In this document: in pieces, positions 18,148-26,249 of the stretch
Position numbering within the stretch: the first letter of the stretch is position 1
How the letters are laid out: every line of letters begins with the position of its first letter
Assembly: GCA_002702705.1 (NCBI GenBank)
Contig: PABH01000047.1
Coordinates: forward strand, 19,378-83,377
Direction: 5' to 3'
DNA: 64,000 nt
DNA from: Anaerolineaceae bacterium
GTDB lineage: Bacteria; Chloroflexota; Anaerolineae; Anaerolineales; Anaerolineaceae
Made by a program: the position numbers and the translations under genes
The notes under the pieces: model-generated
Databases searched by the model: none
Told to the model about the DNA's origin: nothing
Seen by the model: the letters and a program-made list of their open reading frames with translations, nothing else

Positions 18148-18759
18148 ATGAATATTGGAAACATAATCGATTTTGGTGATTACAAATGGAAAATTATGGA
18201 TATCCAAGAGGATAAGATCCTGATCTTAACGGATAAAATAATTGAACAACGTGATTATCATGATAAAAAAGTAGAAATCACATGGGAGTATTCGGAAATT
18301 AGAAGTTTCTTGAATAATGAATTTTTCGAAAGATTTAATACCTCAGATAAAAAAAGAATATTATCGACCCTTAATAAAAATGCAGGTAATCCCTGGTATG
18401 CCAGCTTTGGAGGAAACGATACAGTTGATAAAGTATTCCTGTTATCGTTAGATGAAGTGGTTAGATCCTACTTTGGTGATAGCAGCAGGCTTCTTGATAA
18501 TCCAAAGAAAAACCAAAGATATTGGTTTGAGCGTAAAGATGAAAACAATATCAAAAGAAGAGCGCAATTCATGGACTCGTCTTGGTGGTGGTGGACACGA
18601 ACGCCAGGCAAAAACAACAAAGTATCCACGTACATTCATGGCGATGGCAATATTGGAATTCAAGGAAATGGTATCTCAAAAACCACCTTTAATACGCTTC
18701 ATTACATAACAAAAAGTAATAAAGGTGGCGTGCGGCCTGCTGTATGGTTGAAACGATAA
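18148..18759 (+). CDS. DUF6273-domain protein
   Basis: This 203-residue cytoplasmic protein begins MNIGNIIDFGDYKWKIMDI and carries ITWEYSEIRSFLNNEFF, then SSWWWWTRTPG, and ends GGVRPAVWLKR. This is the DUF6273 pattern (a start that reads a small WxVL-type beta unit, then WWLRSPG, then GVRPALWL). Such domains are common in Firmicutes and metagenomic genomes; their role is unknown. Codon use is shifted: AGA arginine and AT-rich codons dominate, unlike the neighbours. This suggests transfer from a lower-GC donor. ATG 18148 is preferred over 18118, since AAGGA precedes it. It stands between a hairpin and a repeat-bearing gap. Confidence 0.75.
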   Translation: MNIGNIIDFGDYKWKIMDIQEDKILILTDKIIEQRDYHDKKVEITWEYSEIRSFLNNEFFERFNTSDKKRILSTLNKNAGNPWYASFGGNDTVDKVFLLSLDEVVRSYFGDSSRLLDNPKKNQRYWFERKDENNIKRRAQFMDSSWWWWTRTPGKNNKVSTYIHGDGNIGIQGNGISKTTFNTLHYITKSNKGGVRPAVWLKR

Positions 18760-18844
18760 TAAGGCCCAAAATACCTTTGTTAAAATAAAAATGTTCTCGT
18801 TTTCATTAGATAGTTACAAAAAACCTGAGATTTGTATACGGCTT

Positions 18845-18895
18845 CTCCCGTTGGTGATTTTTAATAAACGCTGTGAAAAGTAATCCCAACGGGAG
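18845..18895. repeat. Inverted-repeat element, CTCCCGTTGG family (copy 1)
   Basis: CTCCCGTTGG (18845-18854) is mirrored by CCAACGGGAG (18886-18895). The 31-base interior shares CTGTGAAA with the copy at 20547-20600. Further arms occur at 51608, 51832 and 51902. Confidence 0.7.
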
Positions 18896-18914
18896 GTATA
18901 ATATAAAAAAACCC

Positions 18915-18976
18915 ACGATGTTAAATGAAGACAATCTCCCTAGAGTAGACCTTTTGAGTCTACAGCCTAACATCGT
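18915..18976. repeat. Nested dyad structure upstream of dnaN
   Basis: An outer 9-bp pair, ACGATGTTA (18915-18923) with TAACATCGT (18968-18976), encloses an inner 6-bp pair, GTAGAC (18945-18950) with GTCTAC (18958-18963). It could form a cruciform or an RNA with two stacked helices. No promoter or terminator was found around it. The rest of the gap 18760-19109 holds nothing else recognisable apart from the 18845 repeat. Confidence 0.5.
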
Positions 18977-19109
18977 ACTTGCAAAAAAACATCGCCACAC
19001 AATTACATAAATTTATAAAAACGAGTTCATATCAACTGGAATTTTTTTTACTCTCGTTGTATACTTTTTAAATCAATCAGCCTAAATGAAAGAAGAAGAG
19101 GGTCTCCAC

Positions 19110-20237
19110 ATGAAAGCAACGGTATCGCAACAGGAACTTGCGCATGGGTTAAGTATGGTTTCTCGGGCAGTCTCACCGCGCAGCACTTTGCCGGTATTGG
19201 CAAACATCTTAATTGCTACCGATGAAGGCCGTTTGCGCCTCTCAGCGACAAATCTTGAGTTAGGAATTTCGTGTTGGATTAAAGCCAAAGTTGAAGAAGA
19301 AGGCGCGGTAACCATTCCGGCACGAACCATTTCCGATCTGGTGAGTACCTTACCCAGTGACCAGGTAGTACTGACATTAAATGAACGCACCCAAACCATC
19401 AATATGCGCTGCGGTACCAATAGTACGGATATTAAAGGAATCGATGCTCAGGAATATCCACCCATGCCAATCCCCGATCTTTCGGATGGTGTGGAATTAA
19501 AAGTGGCTGAGTTTAAAGAGATGATCCACCAGGTAGCTTTTGCCGCTTCGACCGATGAGGCACGCCCCGTACTACAAGGTGTGTTAACCTCCATTGAAGA
19601 TGAAAGCATTTCCATGGCCGCCACCGATGGTTTCCGCATTTCTGTCCGCTCAACCCCTCTTTCCAATCCAAGTAATCAGCCTGTTTCCATTATCATCCCA
19701 GCCCGTGCGATGAGTGAATTGGCAAGAATTGCCACCAACAGCGAAGATACCATCACAATGAGTGTCCCATCTGGTCGTGGACAGGTTATCTTCCACCTCA
19801 AAGATGCCGAATTGGTTTCACAATTAATCGAAGGAAACTTCCCGGATTATAAAGTTATTATCCCCCGTTCCTTTAAAACCCACACCGTCATTTCCACCGC
19901 TGGTTTCTTAAAAGCCTGCCGGCAGGCGGAAATTATTGCGCGGGAAGGCAATAATATTGTGCGCCTTCATATTCAACCCCACACCGATGGTCCGGGAATT
20001 GTAGAGCTTTCGGCCCAATCGGAAGAGACCGGCACATCCGAAGTTCAGTTGGACGCCAATATTGATGGAGAGGGCCTGGTCATTGCCTTTAATGTTCGTT
20101 ATTTACGGGAAGTATTGGATGTCATTAAGACGCCCAATATTGCCCTCGAAACCAATGCCAATAACACCCCCGCCACCATCAAACCCATTGGGGAGGATGG
20201 CTATACCCATGTCATCATGCCCATGCATTTGGGATAA
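19110..20237 (+). CDS. dnaN: DNA polymerase III sliding clamp (beta subunit)
   Basis: This 375-residue clamp has the three-domain beta fold. Domain 1 begins MKATVSQQELAHGLSMVSRAVSPRSTLPVLANILI. Domain 2 starts near PDLSDGVELKVAEFKEMIHQVAFAAS and includes RPVLQGVLTSIE. Domain 3 includes IEGNFPDYKVIIPRSFKT and ends YTHVIMPMHLG. It forms a ring dimer around DNA and tethers polymerase III. The open frame reaches 19086, but ATG 19110 gives the standard N-terminus, with GAGGG ahead. The gene is solitary here: no dnaA or recF lies nearby, so this is not the usual origin-proximal arrangement, or the gene is a second clamp. The ends and family are clear. Confidence 0.95.
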   Translation: MKATVSQQELAHGLSMVSRAVSPRSTLPVLANILIATDEGRLRLSATNLELGISCWIKAKVEEEGAVTIPARTISDLVSTLPSDQVVLTLNERTQTINMRCGTNSTDIKGIDAQEYPPMPIPDLSDGVELKVAEFKEMIHQVAFAASTDEARPVLQGVLTSIEDESISMAATDGFRISVRSTPLSNPSNQPVSIIIPARAMSELARIATNSEDTITMSVPSGRGQVIFHLKDAELVSQLIEGNFPDYKVIIPRSFKTHTVISTAGFLKACRQAEIIAREGNNIVRLHIQPHTDGPGIVELSAQSEETGTSEVQLDANIDGEGLVIAFNVRYLREVLDVIKTPNIALETNANNTPATIKPIGEDGYTHVIMPMHLG

Positions 20238-20356
20238 TTCTCCGAAAAACCTGACACGAGGTCTTAATCATAAGACCCCGTGTATTATTTAAAGGAAAAT
20301 ATCACCTTCAGCTGGTGGTCTTTGGCCGTGGAGATTGGGGTGACGATGGGAAATTA

Positions 20357-20652
20357 GTTCGCACACAGATGAACAGAAATACGGAGAAGAGAAAAAATAA
20401 CCTGAAAATATTTTTTCCGTGCTTCCGTGCTTCCGTGTGCGGTTTCTAATAGAATCTACAAAATTGGGGGAAGATCAAATAAACCTCCGGGAGGGTGGGT
20501 TGATGATGGGGCTAGCTGATCTTCACCTCCCGGAGGGGGCACTGCGCCTCCCGTTGGTGAAATTTAAATGTACACTGTGAAATTACCGCCCAACGGGAGG
20601 TTTGTTCGCACACAGATGAACAGAAATACAGACAAGAGAAAAAATAACCTGA
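20357..20652. repeat. 49-bp direct repeat pair
   Basis: Unit 1 (20357-20405) and unit 2 (20604-20652) start GTTCGCACACAGATGAACAG and end AATAACCTGA, with two mismatches in 49 bases. The second unit directly follows the CTCCCGTTGG element, so the two may have moved or been copied together. Confidence 0.7.
20547..20600. repeat. Inverted-repeat element, CTCCCGTTGG family (copy 2)
   Basis: CCTCCCGTTGG (20547-20557) is mirrored by CCAACGGGAGG (20590-20600). The interior resembles copy 1 at 18845 (GTGA near the left arm, CTGTGAAA in the centre), so the copies are homologous and not just chance palindromes. Confidence 0.75.
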
Positions 20653-20844
20653 ATTTTTTTCTCTACTTCCGTGTGCGATTTTAAATTCGCGCAGTGAAAA
20701 TCTAATCTTTCCAAGGAGATAATACAGCCCGCCTACAAAATGCCCATACCCCATGAAAATTTCCGGAAGGTGAAATAAATAACCCAAGATTCGTTTAATC
20801 CTCTATAATAATACCAATACAAACCCCTCGAATTGAGATTTTTC

Positions 20845-23178
20845 ATGGATCTAAACGCAAATTCCACGGACCGCCTGTTAACCATTTATTTAGCTTTGGG
20901 GCAGTACCCCATCTTAAGTGGACGAATTCGAGCGCGCATGCGCCGGGTTTTATTTGAACGCGGCATTATCCAACCGCAGGCCTTTGAGGTACGTGTTCGG
21001 GAAATGGCCATCCGTTCACAAGATCGGGAAGGCATTCGTGACCCCTACGGCGAAGAAGCTTCAGAGGTGTGGGATTTACGTGTCCACCGTGTGCGAGATC
21101 AATTGACCGATTTGATTTTCAGTCACCAAATGTCGGTGGAAGAGTTTGAAAAAATCACCAATCAGGTGTTAAGTGAACGAGGGGTCGACCAGCAGGAACA
21201 AGTACTTTCAGCCAACCCGGAACTGGCTTCGCAGGAAACTGTCTTTGAACAGGCCATGATGTTTGAACAAATGAACCCGGAAGACCGGCCGCAGTTTGAA
21301 GCCCGCATGCAGGAAGCCAAAGTGGTTTTGATCCGTAACCTGATCAGTGACCAGCTGCAGTATATCAACATCGCCAAAGAATGGTTTACCCTGGGCGATT
21401 TATTGGATATCCGCCGCCGAAAAATCGGTTCGGGTAAAATTGGCGGCAAGGCAGCCGGCATGCTGCTGGCTCACCGCGTTCTGGCTGATTCCCCGGATTT
21501 TGAAATGCGAACCTGTATGCGCCCGCCGGAATCCTATTACATCGGTTCCAATGAAATTTATACCTTCATGACAATTAACGATCTGACCCATTGGAATGAT
21601 CAAAAATACAAAACGGAAGAGGAAATGCGCGCCGATTACCCCAAAATCGTGCGGGACTTCCAAAAAGGTGAATTTCCCCCCGATATTTTGGATCGCTTAA
21701 GCACGTTATTAATCAAGGTCGGAAAACGGCCCTTAATTGTACGTTCTTCCAGCCAGCTGGAAGATAATTTTGGCACTTCCTTTGCCGGAAAATATGACAG
21801 TGTGTTCTTGCCAAACCAGGGCACCTTAGAACAAAACCTGACCGAACTGGTGTTAGGGGTCAGCACCATTTACGCTTCTACCTTAAACCCAAATGCCTTG
21901 TTATACCGGCGCGCACGTGGTTTGCAAGATTACGATGAACGGATGGCTGTTTTAATTCAGGAAGTGCAGGGCGAACAATTTGGAAAATATTACCTGCCGC
22001 ATGGGGCAGGGGTGGCTTTCAGCCGCAACACCTACCGCTGGGCTCCGCAGATTACAGCAGAGGATGGGTTTGTTCGGTTGGTATGGGGTATGGGGACCCG
22101 CGCCGTAGATCGGGTCGGAAATGATTACCCACGCGTAATTGCCTTGAGTCATCCAACTCTCCGGCCAACAACAAACCCCAAATTAATCCGCCGTTATTCG
22201 CAAAATTATGTGGATGTGATCAATCTATTAGAAAACAAATTTGAAACCCTGCCTATTCACGATGTCATCAAAGCGGGATACAAACCCTTAAGGTATATTG
22301 CCCAAATGGATCAGGGTGGATATTTCCGCCCGATTCGCAGCCGTGTTTTGGATGGGGATGAGAGCAGTTTGGTCGTGACGTTTGATGAATTTATCAAACG
22401 CACCAACTTCGCTGAAACAATGCGCGAACTTCTATCTGCTTTGGAAGATGCTTATCATTTACCGGTGGATGTGGAATTTACCCTTTCTATTAATGAAGAA
22501 GTGGTTGGAAAACCCGAAATTTGCATCACTCTGGTTCAATGCCGTCCCCAAGCCCAACTGATGACAACAGCCCAGGTAAATATTCCCAAAAAATTAACGC
22601 AGGAAGATATCATCTTTGATACCCATTTTGTCGTCCCGCATGGACAGATTAATCACATTACCCGTGTTTTATATGTACCACATGAAGCCTATTTTTCTTT
22701 ACCCACCCTCGCAGACCGTTCCCGTTTAGCGCGTACCATTGGAAAATTAAACAAAAAGTTGGAAGGGGAGGTCTTTATCTGCGTTGGACCGGGACGGTGG
22801 GGTAGTTCCAATTCGGATTTGGGGGTACCCATCGATTATGGCGACATTTACAACGCAAAGGCACTGGTAGAGCTGGCTGGTGAACATGTCGGTTTACCGC
22901 CGGAACCATCTCTGGGTACTCATTTTTTCCAAGACTTAATGGAATCACAAATTTACCCATTGGCAATTCCATTGGACGAAGAAGAAAATTATTTTAACGA
23001 GGATTTTTTCCTCTCCACGCCCAACCGTTTGTTAGATTATATTGAAACGGATGAGGTTATTCTGAACGCACTCAAAGTCATTGAAGTGCAAGATTACCGC
23101 CCCGAGTTTCATCTTCGGGTCATGATGAACGATGATGAAAGTAGAGCAGTGGCTTACCTGGTACCGGAAAATTCGTAA
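20845..23178 (+). CDS. PEP/pyruvate-binding (PPDK N-terminal domain) protein of unknown reaction
   Basis: This 777-residue cytoplasmic protein is built around a PEP-synthase/PPDK ATP-grasp domain. It has KIGSGKIGGKAAGMLLAHRV (about 195-214), the core PLIVRSSSQLEDNFGTSFAG (about 300), and GVAFSRNTY. The first 180 residues are helical and unassigned. The C-terminal region carries GPGRWGSSNSDLGVPIDYGD and SLGTHFFQDLMESQIYPLAI, conserved in this uncommon branch. No swivelling phosphohistidine domain (TxxGGxxCHxA) or PEP-utilising barrel is visible. It therefore cannot be a complete PEP synthase; a kinase-like or regulatory activity is possible. ATG 20845 is chosen over TTG 20833. Confidence 0.78.
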   Translation: MDLNANSTDRLLTIYLALGQYPILSGRIRARMRRVLFERGIIQPQAFEVRVREMAIRSQDREGIRDPYGEEASEVWDLRVHRVRDQLTDLIFSHQMSVEEFEKITNQVLSERGVDQQEQVLSANPELASQETVFEQAMMFEQMNPEDRPQFEARMQEAKVVLIRNLISDQLQYINIAKEWFTLGDLLDIRRRKIGSGKIGGKAAGMLLAHRVLADSPDFEMRTCMRPPESYYIGSNEIYTFMTINDLTHWNDQKYKTEEEMRADYPKIVRDFQKGEFPPDILDRLSTLLIKVGKRPLIVRSSSQLEDNFGTSFAGKYDSVFLPNQGTLEQNLTELVLGVSTIYASTLNPNALLYRRARGLQDYDERMAVLIQEVQGEQFGKYYLPHGAGVAFSRNTYRWAPQITAEDGFVRLVWGMGTRAVDRVGNDYPRVIALSHPTLRPTTNPKLIRRYSQNYVDVINLLENKFETLPIHDVIKAGYKPLRYIAQMDQGGYFRPIRSRVLDGDESSLVVTFDEFIKRTNFAETMRELLSALEDAYHLPVDVEFTLSINEEVVGKPEICITLVQCRPQAQLMTTAQVNIPKKLTQEDIIFDTHFVVPHGQINHITRVLYVPHEAYFSLPTLADRSRLARTIGKLNKKLEGEVFICVGPGRWGSSNSDLGVPIDYGDIYNAKALVELAGEHVGLPPEPSLGTHFFQDLMESQIYPLAIPLDEEENYFNEDFFLSTPNRLLDYIETDEVILNALKVIEVQDYRPEFHLRVMMNDDESRAVAYLVPENS

Positions 23179-23243
23179 GGGTATGCAGTTAAAGCGAAGT
23201 TTGTCCTCTACCGTTTTAAGCCCCGTTCCGCAATGAGTTACCT

Positions 23244-24314
23244 ATGAATCCTCCTTTTCCAAAAAAACAGAAAAAGAATTGGCAGCGGATTCTACGGGCA
23301 CAAATCCGGGATTTATGGGTGCTGCTGCGTGAATTTTGGCAGACCTTACTCTTGTTTGTATTGTTGGTAGCGGGCGGGGGGCTGCTGCTGCATCTGTTTT
23401 ATGTTGACCCAATGACAGGCAGCCGAATTGGTTTGGTCGAAGGTTTTTATGATGCCTTCGCCATGATCTTTTTTGCAAATCCGTTAAATTTTCCAAAAAA
23501 TGTTTTTTTGGATATGCTCTTTTTTCTGATCCCCATATTGGGTTTGGCAGTTTTAGCAGAAGGTTTACTGCGCTTTGGTTTGGCTTTAACCGATAAACAA
23601 TCACGCGGAGAAAAATGGCAGGTGGCAATGGCATCAACCTATAAGAATCATATTGTTGTGTGCGGTTTTGGAAAAGTGGGTTACCGGGTCACCCTGGAAC
23701 TGCTTAAATTTGAACGGGAAGTGGTGGTGATCGAATCCAATCCGTTGGGACGGTTTGTGGATAAAGCCAAAGATTTAGGCATACCGATCATTATTGCCGA
23801 TGCTCGCCGGACCACCAACCTCATGAAAGCCCATGTCCAATTTGCAGACGCAATCATTCCCTGCACGGATGATGAACTGGCCAACCTGGATATTGCATTG
23901 GATGCCCGAGAATTAAAACAGGATATTAAAGTTGTCATGCGGATGTTTGATGAAGACCTGGCGAAACGAATCGAACGCGGATTTGGTATTCATACCGCCT
24001 TCAGCACATCAGCATTAACCGCACCCATTGTGGCTGCCCAAGCCATGCGGTTAAATGTGCAGCATTCTTTTTATGTGGGCGAACAGTTATTAAACCTGGC
24101 ACAATTAAAGGTAAATCCTAATTCTGCCTGGGTAGGGTGGACGTTAAAAGACCTGCATCAACGTTTGGACGTTTCTGTAATCTACTATCGTGATGGAAAA
24201 CTGGAAGATATGCACCCGCCTTTGGACCTGGTATTAAAACCAGGCGTGGAAATTTTGGTATTAACCACCATTGAAAAGCTGGAAGAAATAAACCGGCTTA
24301 ATCAGCCAAAATAA
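23244..24314 (+). CDS. Channel-like RCK/TrkA-N protein lacking a potassium selectivity filter
   Basis: This 356-residue protein has two hydrophobic segments (about residues 25-52 and 85-115), then a TrkA-N/RCK Rossmann domain (VVCGFGKVGYRV, with VVIES closing the NAD-binding strand). A TrkA-C-like tail (about 270-350) follows. This is the layout of Kch/MthK-type potassium channels. The pore loop between the two helices reads YDAFAMIFFANPLNFPKNV; the expected TVGYGD filter is absent. It may be a non-potassium channel, a sensor, or a regulator. It lies 65 bases after the PEP-binding gene on the same strand. Confidence 0.75.
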   Translation: MNPPFPKKQKKNWQRILRAQIRDLWVLLREFWQTLLLFVLLVAGGGLLLHLFYVDPMTGSRIGLVEGFYDAFAMIFFANPLNFPKNVFLDMLFFLIPILGLAVLAEGLLRFGLALTDKQSRGEKWQVAMASTYKNHIVVCGFGKVGYRVTLELLKFEREVVVIESNPLGRFVDKAKDLGIPIIIADARRTTNLMKAHVQFADAIIPCTDDELANLDIALDARELKQDIKVVMRMFDEDLAKRIERGFGIHTAFSTSALTAPIVAAQAMRLNVQHSFYVGEQLLNLAQLKVNPNSAWVGWTLKDLHQRLDVSVIYYRDGKLEDMHPPLDLVLKPGVEILVLTTIEKLEEINRLNQPK

Positions 24315-24426
24315 TTATTCATTTAGGGGAAATTCAAACCATTTGATTGAGACAGACAGGATAAACAACGTATTAAATCAGGATATGTAACATTATTTTG
24401 GTATAATTACGTATAATGTAAATAAT

Positions 24427-24450
24427 TTTGTACTATACTATTGGTACAAA
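24427..24450. promoter_or_regulatory. Operator-like inverted repeat upstream of the OsmC-family gene
   Basis: TTTGTAC (24427-24433) and GTACAAA (24444-24450) flank TATACT (24435-24440), a possible -10 box. It sits 34 bases before the start codon. The arrangement suggests repressor control, but no -35 box is evident. Confidence 0.4.
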
Positions 24451-24483
24451 TACATTTTTTATTTATAGGAGCATTAAAAAATC

Positions 24484-24924
24484 ATGGCAATGATCAAAAA
24501 AGTTCGCGTTGATGCAAAAAGTTTGGAAGGTTTTGAAATTGAAACAACAGCAAGACAATTTAAAGCTACAATCGATCAACCTGTTTCAGGCGGTGGAAAA
24601 GACGCAGGCCCGAATCCATTGGAGTATTTATTTATGTCCTTAGCTGGCTGCATTGTAACGATTGGAAAAATCATCGTCAAACAAGAACGATTACCAGTGC
24701 AGGACATTAATGTTGTGGTTGAAGGAACATTGGATGCAGATGTCTTAATGGGTAAGTCAAATAATGGTACCCGTGCTGGGTTTAACGCAGTGACTGTAAC
24801 AACAACTATAAATGGAGATCTGACTCAGGAAGAAAAAGAACGTTTATTGGAAAGAATTGATGCTCGCTGCCCGATTTCAGATAATATTCACCAAATGACA
24901 CCAATCAGTTTTGTGGTGCATTAA
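24484..24924 (+). CDS. OsmC/Ohr-family protein
   Basis: This 146-residue protein shows the OsmC fold: an N-terminal beta region ending near GGKDAGPNPLEYLFMSLAGC with the first redox cysteine, a long helix (VTIGKIIVKQ), and the second conserved cysteine in ERIDARCPISDNI. Family members reduce organic peroxides with paired cysteines; this one is closer to the general OsmC/YhfA branch than to Ohr. The gene is preceded by AGGAG (24469-24473) and an inverted repeat. It is upstream of, but not overlapping, the ferredoxin-ATPase cluster and may contribute to redox protection. Confidence 0.88.
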   Translation: MAMIKKVRVDAKSLEGFEIETTARQFKATIDQPVSGGGKDAGPNPLEYLFMSLAGCIVTIGKIIVKQERLPVQDINVVVEGTLDADVLMGKSNNGTRAGFNAVTVTTTINGDLTQEEKERLLERIDARCPISDNIHQMTPISFVVH

Positions 24925-24930
24925 ACAATG

Positions 24931-25002
24931 GAAACAAAACCCGCTGTATTAATCCCAATTCAAATTGATCCATTCAGTTATGGTGATATAGCGGGTTGTT
25001 TC
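24931..25002. repeat. Long imperfect hairpin between the OsmC-family and NifX-like genes
   Basis: GAAACAAAACCCGCT (24931-24945) faces AGCGGGTTGTTTC (24990-25002), pairing except for a two-base bulge. It ends 37 bases before the next start. It could be a terminator without a T-tract, an attenuator, or a repeat. Confidence 0.45.
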
Positions 25003-25039
25003 AAATCATAAACTTGATTTATTCCGGTTTGGAGGACAA

Positions 25040-25384
25040 ATGAAAATAATGGTTTCTTCTTTTTCAGAAACATCGAATGCGATGGCAAACCCTCGTTTTG
25101 GCAGATCGGATTGGCTCATCCTGTTTGATATTGAAAATAAAACCGAACAGGTTTTTCCTAATCCGGCTTCCAACCAGTCTGGTGGTGCGGGTGTTGCCGC
25201 AGCTCAATTTGTAGTGGATCAAAAAGTCGATGTTGTCATCAGTGGACACTTTGGTCCGAATGCAGCCAGTGTTTTATCAACTGCTGGTATTCAGATGATT
25301 TTATTTTCGGATGAACAACAAACCTGCCAGCAGCTTGTGTCTGCATTTCAACAAGGGGAATTAAAAGAATTTATTCATGCCTGA
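25040..25384 (+). CDS. NifX/NifB-C-type dinitrogenase iron-molybdenum cofactor-like protein
   Basis: This 114-residue protein belongs to the NifX/NafY superfamily, an RNase H-like fold that carries metal clusters. It begins MKIMVSSFSETSNAMANPRFGRSDW and has the conserved FGR region, then GAGVAAAQFVVDQKVDVVISGHFGPNA. No nitrogenase genes are nearby. In anaerobes, stand-alone versions lie next to ferredoxin-MinD ATPases, as here, and presumably help deliver or store Fe-S clusters. GGAGG (25031-25035) precedes the ATG. The stop overlaps the next gene by 8 bases, so the genes are co-translated. Confidence 0.88.
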   Translation: MKIMVSSFSETSNAMANPRFGRSDWLILFDIENKTEQVFPNPASNQSGGAGVAAAQFVVDQKVDVVISGHFGPNAASVLSTAGIQMILFSDEQQTCQQLVSAFQQGELKEFIHA

Positions 25385-26246
25385 AAAAAAACGAATTGCG
25401 TTTGCCAGTGGAAAAGGTGGGGTTGGAAAAACAACCTTAGCAACCAGCCTTGCTGTTTGTTTAGCGAAACAAGGAATCGACACGGTTTATATCGATTGTG
25501 ATGTTGAAGCGCCGAACGGCTTTTTGTTTTTAAAACCGGAATTTTTAACTTCGCAAACAGTTACCGTTCCGGTTGCCGCAGTAGATTCAGGCAAGTGCAG
25601 CGCATGCGGTATCTGTGTAGAAGCCTGTCAATTTAATGCCCTGGCATTGGTTGGAAACAAATTGCTCGTTTTTAACCAGCTTTGTCACGGGTGTGGCAGT
25701 TGTATCCGTTTATGCCCTGAAGGTGCTTTATCTGAAAAACAGTACCCGGTAGGCCAACTTAATCAGGGTTTTGGACGCGAAAACATATCTTGCCTGCAAG
25801 GGAAGTTAAATATCAGTGAGCCAATGGCATCTCCGGTCGTTCGTCAACTCAAACAGCTTACTGAACAAGAGCCTGGACAAGTCTATATTTATGATGCACC
25901 TCCCGGTGCATCGTGTACGGTTGTTGAAACCCTACAAGCTATGGATTTTGTCTACCTGGTTACCGAGCCAACTCCATTTGGACTTCACGATCTGAAGCAG
26001 ATTTTAGGTGTTGTCAAATCAATGAAAATACCCTTTGCCGTCATCATTAACCGTGATGGTATTGGTGATGATCACTTAAACCAATTTTTAGTACAAGAAA
26101 ATATTCCAACAGCGTTAAGCATCCCTTATGATGACCAAATTGCAAGAGCCATTGCTTCCGGCGGAACATTATTCGATGCGTACCCGGATGACCCAAACCA
26201 ATTGGAAAAACTGTATTTTGAATTACTGCAAGGAGGGTTGGTTTAG
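25377..26246 (+). CDS. MinD-superfamily P-loop ATPase with inserted 2[4Fe-4S] ferredoxin domain (copy 1)
   Basis: This 289-residue protein has the deviant Walker A GKGGVGKTTLATS and the VYIDCDVEAPNGFLF Walker A' region. An inserted ferredoxin has two cluster motifs, CSACGICVEAC (about residues 72-82) and CHGCGSCIRLCP (about 103-114). The MinD-type YDAPPG switch (about 171) and VTEPTPFGLHDL follow. Proteins of this type couple ATP binding to an electron-carrying or cluster-carrying domain and occur mainly in strict anaerobes. It overlaps the NifX-like gene and is 3 bases from a paralogue, suggesting a heterodimer. Confidence 0.92.
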   Translation: MPEKKRIAFASGKGGVGKTTLATSLAVCLAKQGIDTVYIDCDVEAPNGFLFLKPEFLTSQTVTVPVAAVDSGKCSACGICVEACQFNALALVGNKLLVFNQLCHGCGSCIRLCPEGALSEKQYPVGQLNQGFGRENISCLQGKLNISEPMASPVVRQLKQLTEQEPGQVYIYDAPPGASCTVVETLQAMDFVYLVTEPTPFGLHDLKQILGVVKSMKIPFAVIINRDGIGDDHLNQFLVQENIPTALSIPYDDQIARAIASGGTLFDAYPDDPNQLEKLYFELLQGGLV

Positions 26247-26249
26247 ATC

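Larger units (their letters stand above)
20238..20844. other. Repeat-rich intergenic region between dnaN and the PEP-binding gene
   Basis: These 607 bases hold no gene. They contain a 49-bp direct repeat (20357-20405 and 20604-20652, two mismatches), an inverted repeat CCTCCGGGAGG (20484-20494) with CCTCCCGGAGG (20526-20536), and a CTCCCGTTGG-family element. Three copies of a CTTCCGTG-like unit run at about 20421-20441. Confidence 0.7.
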
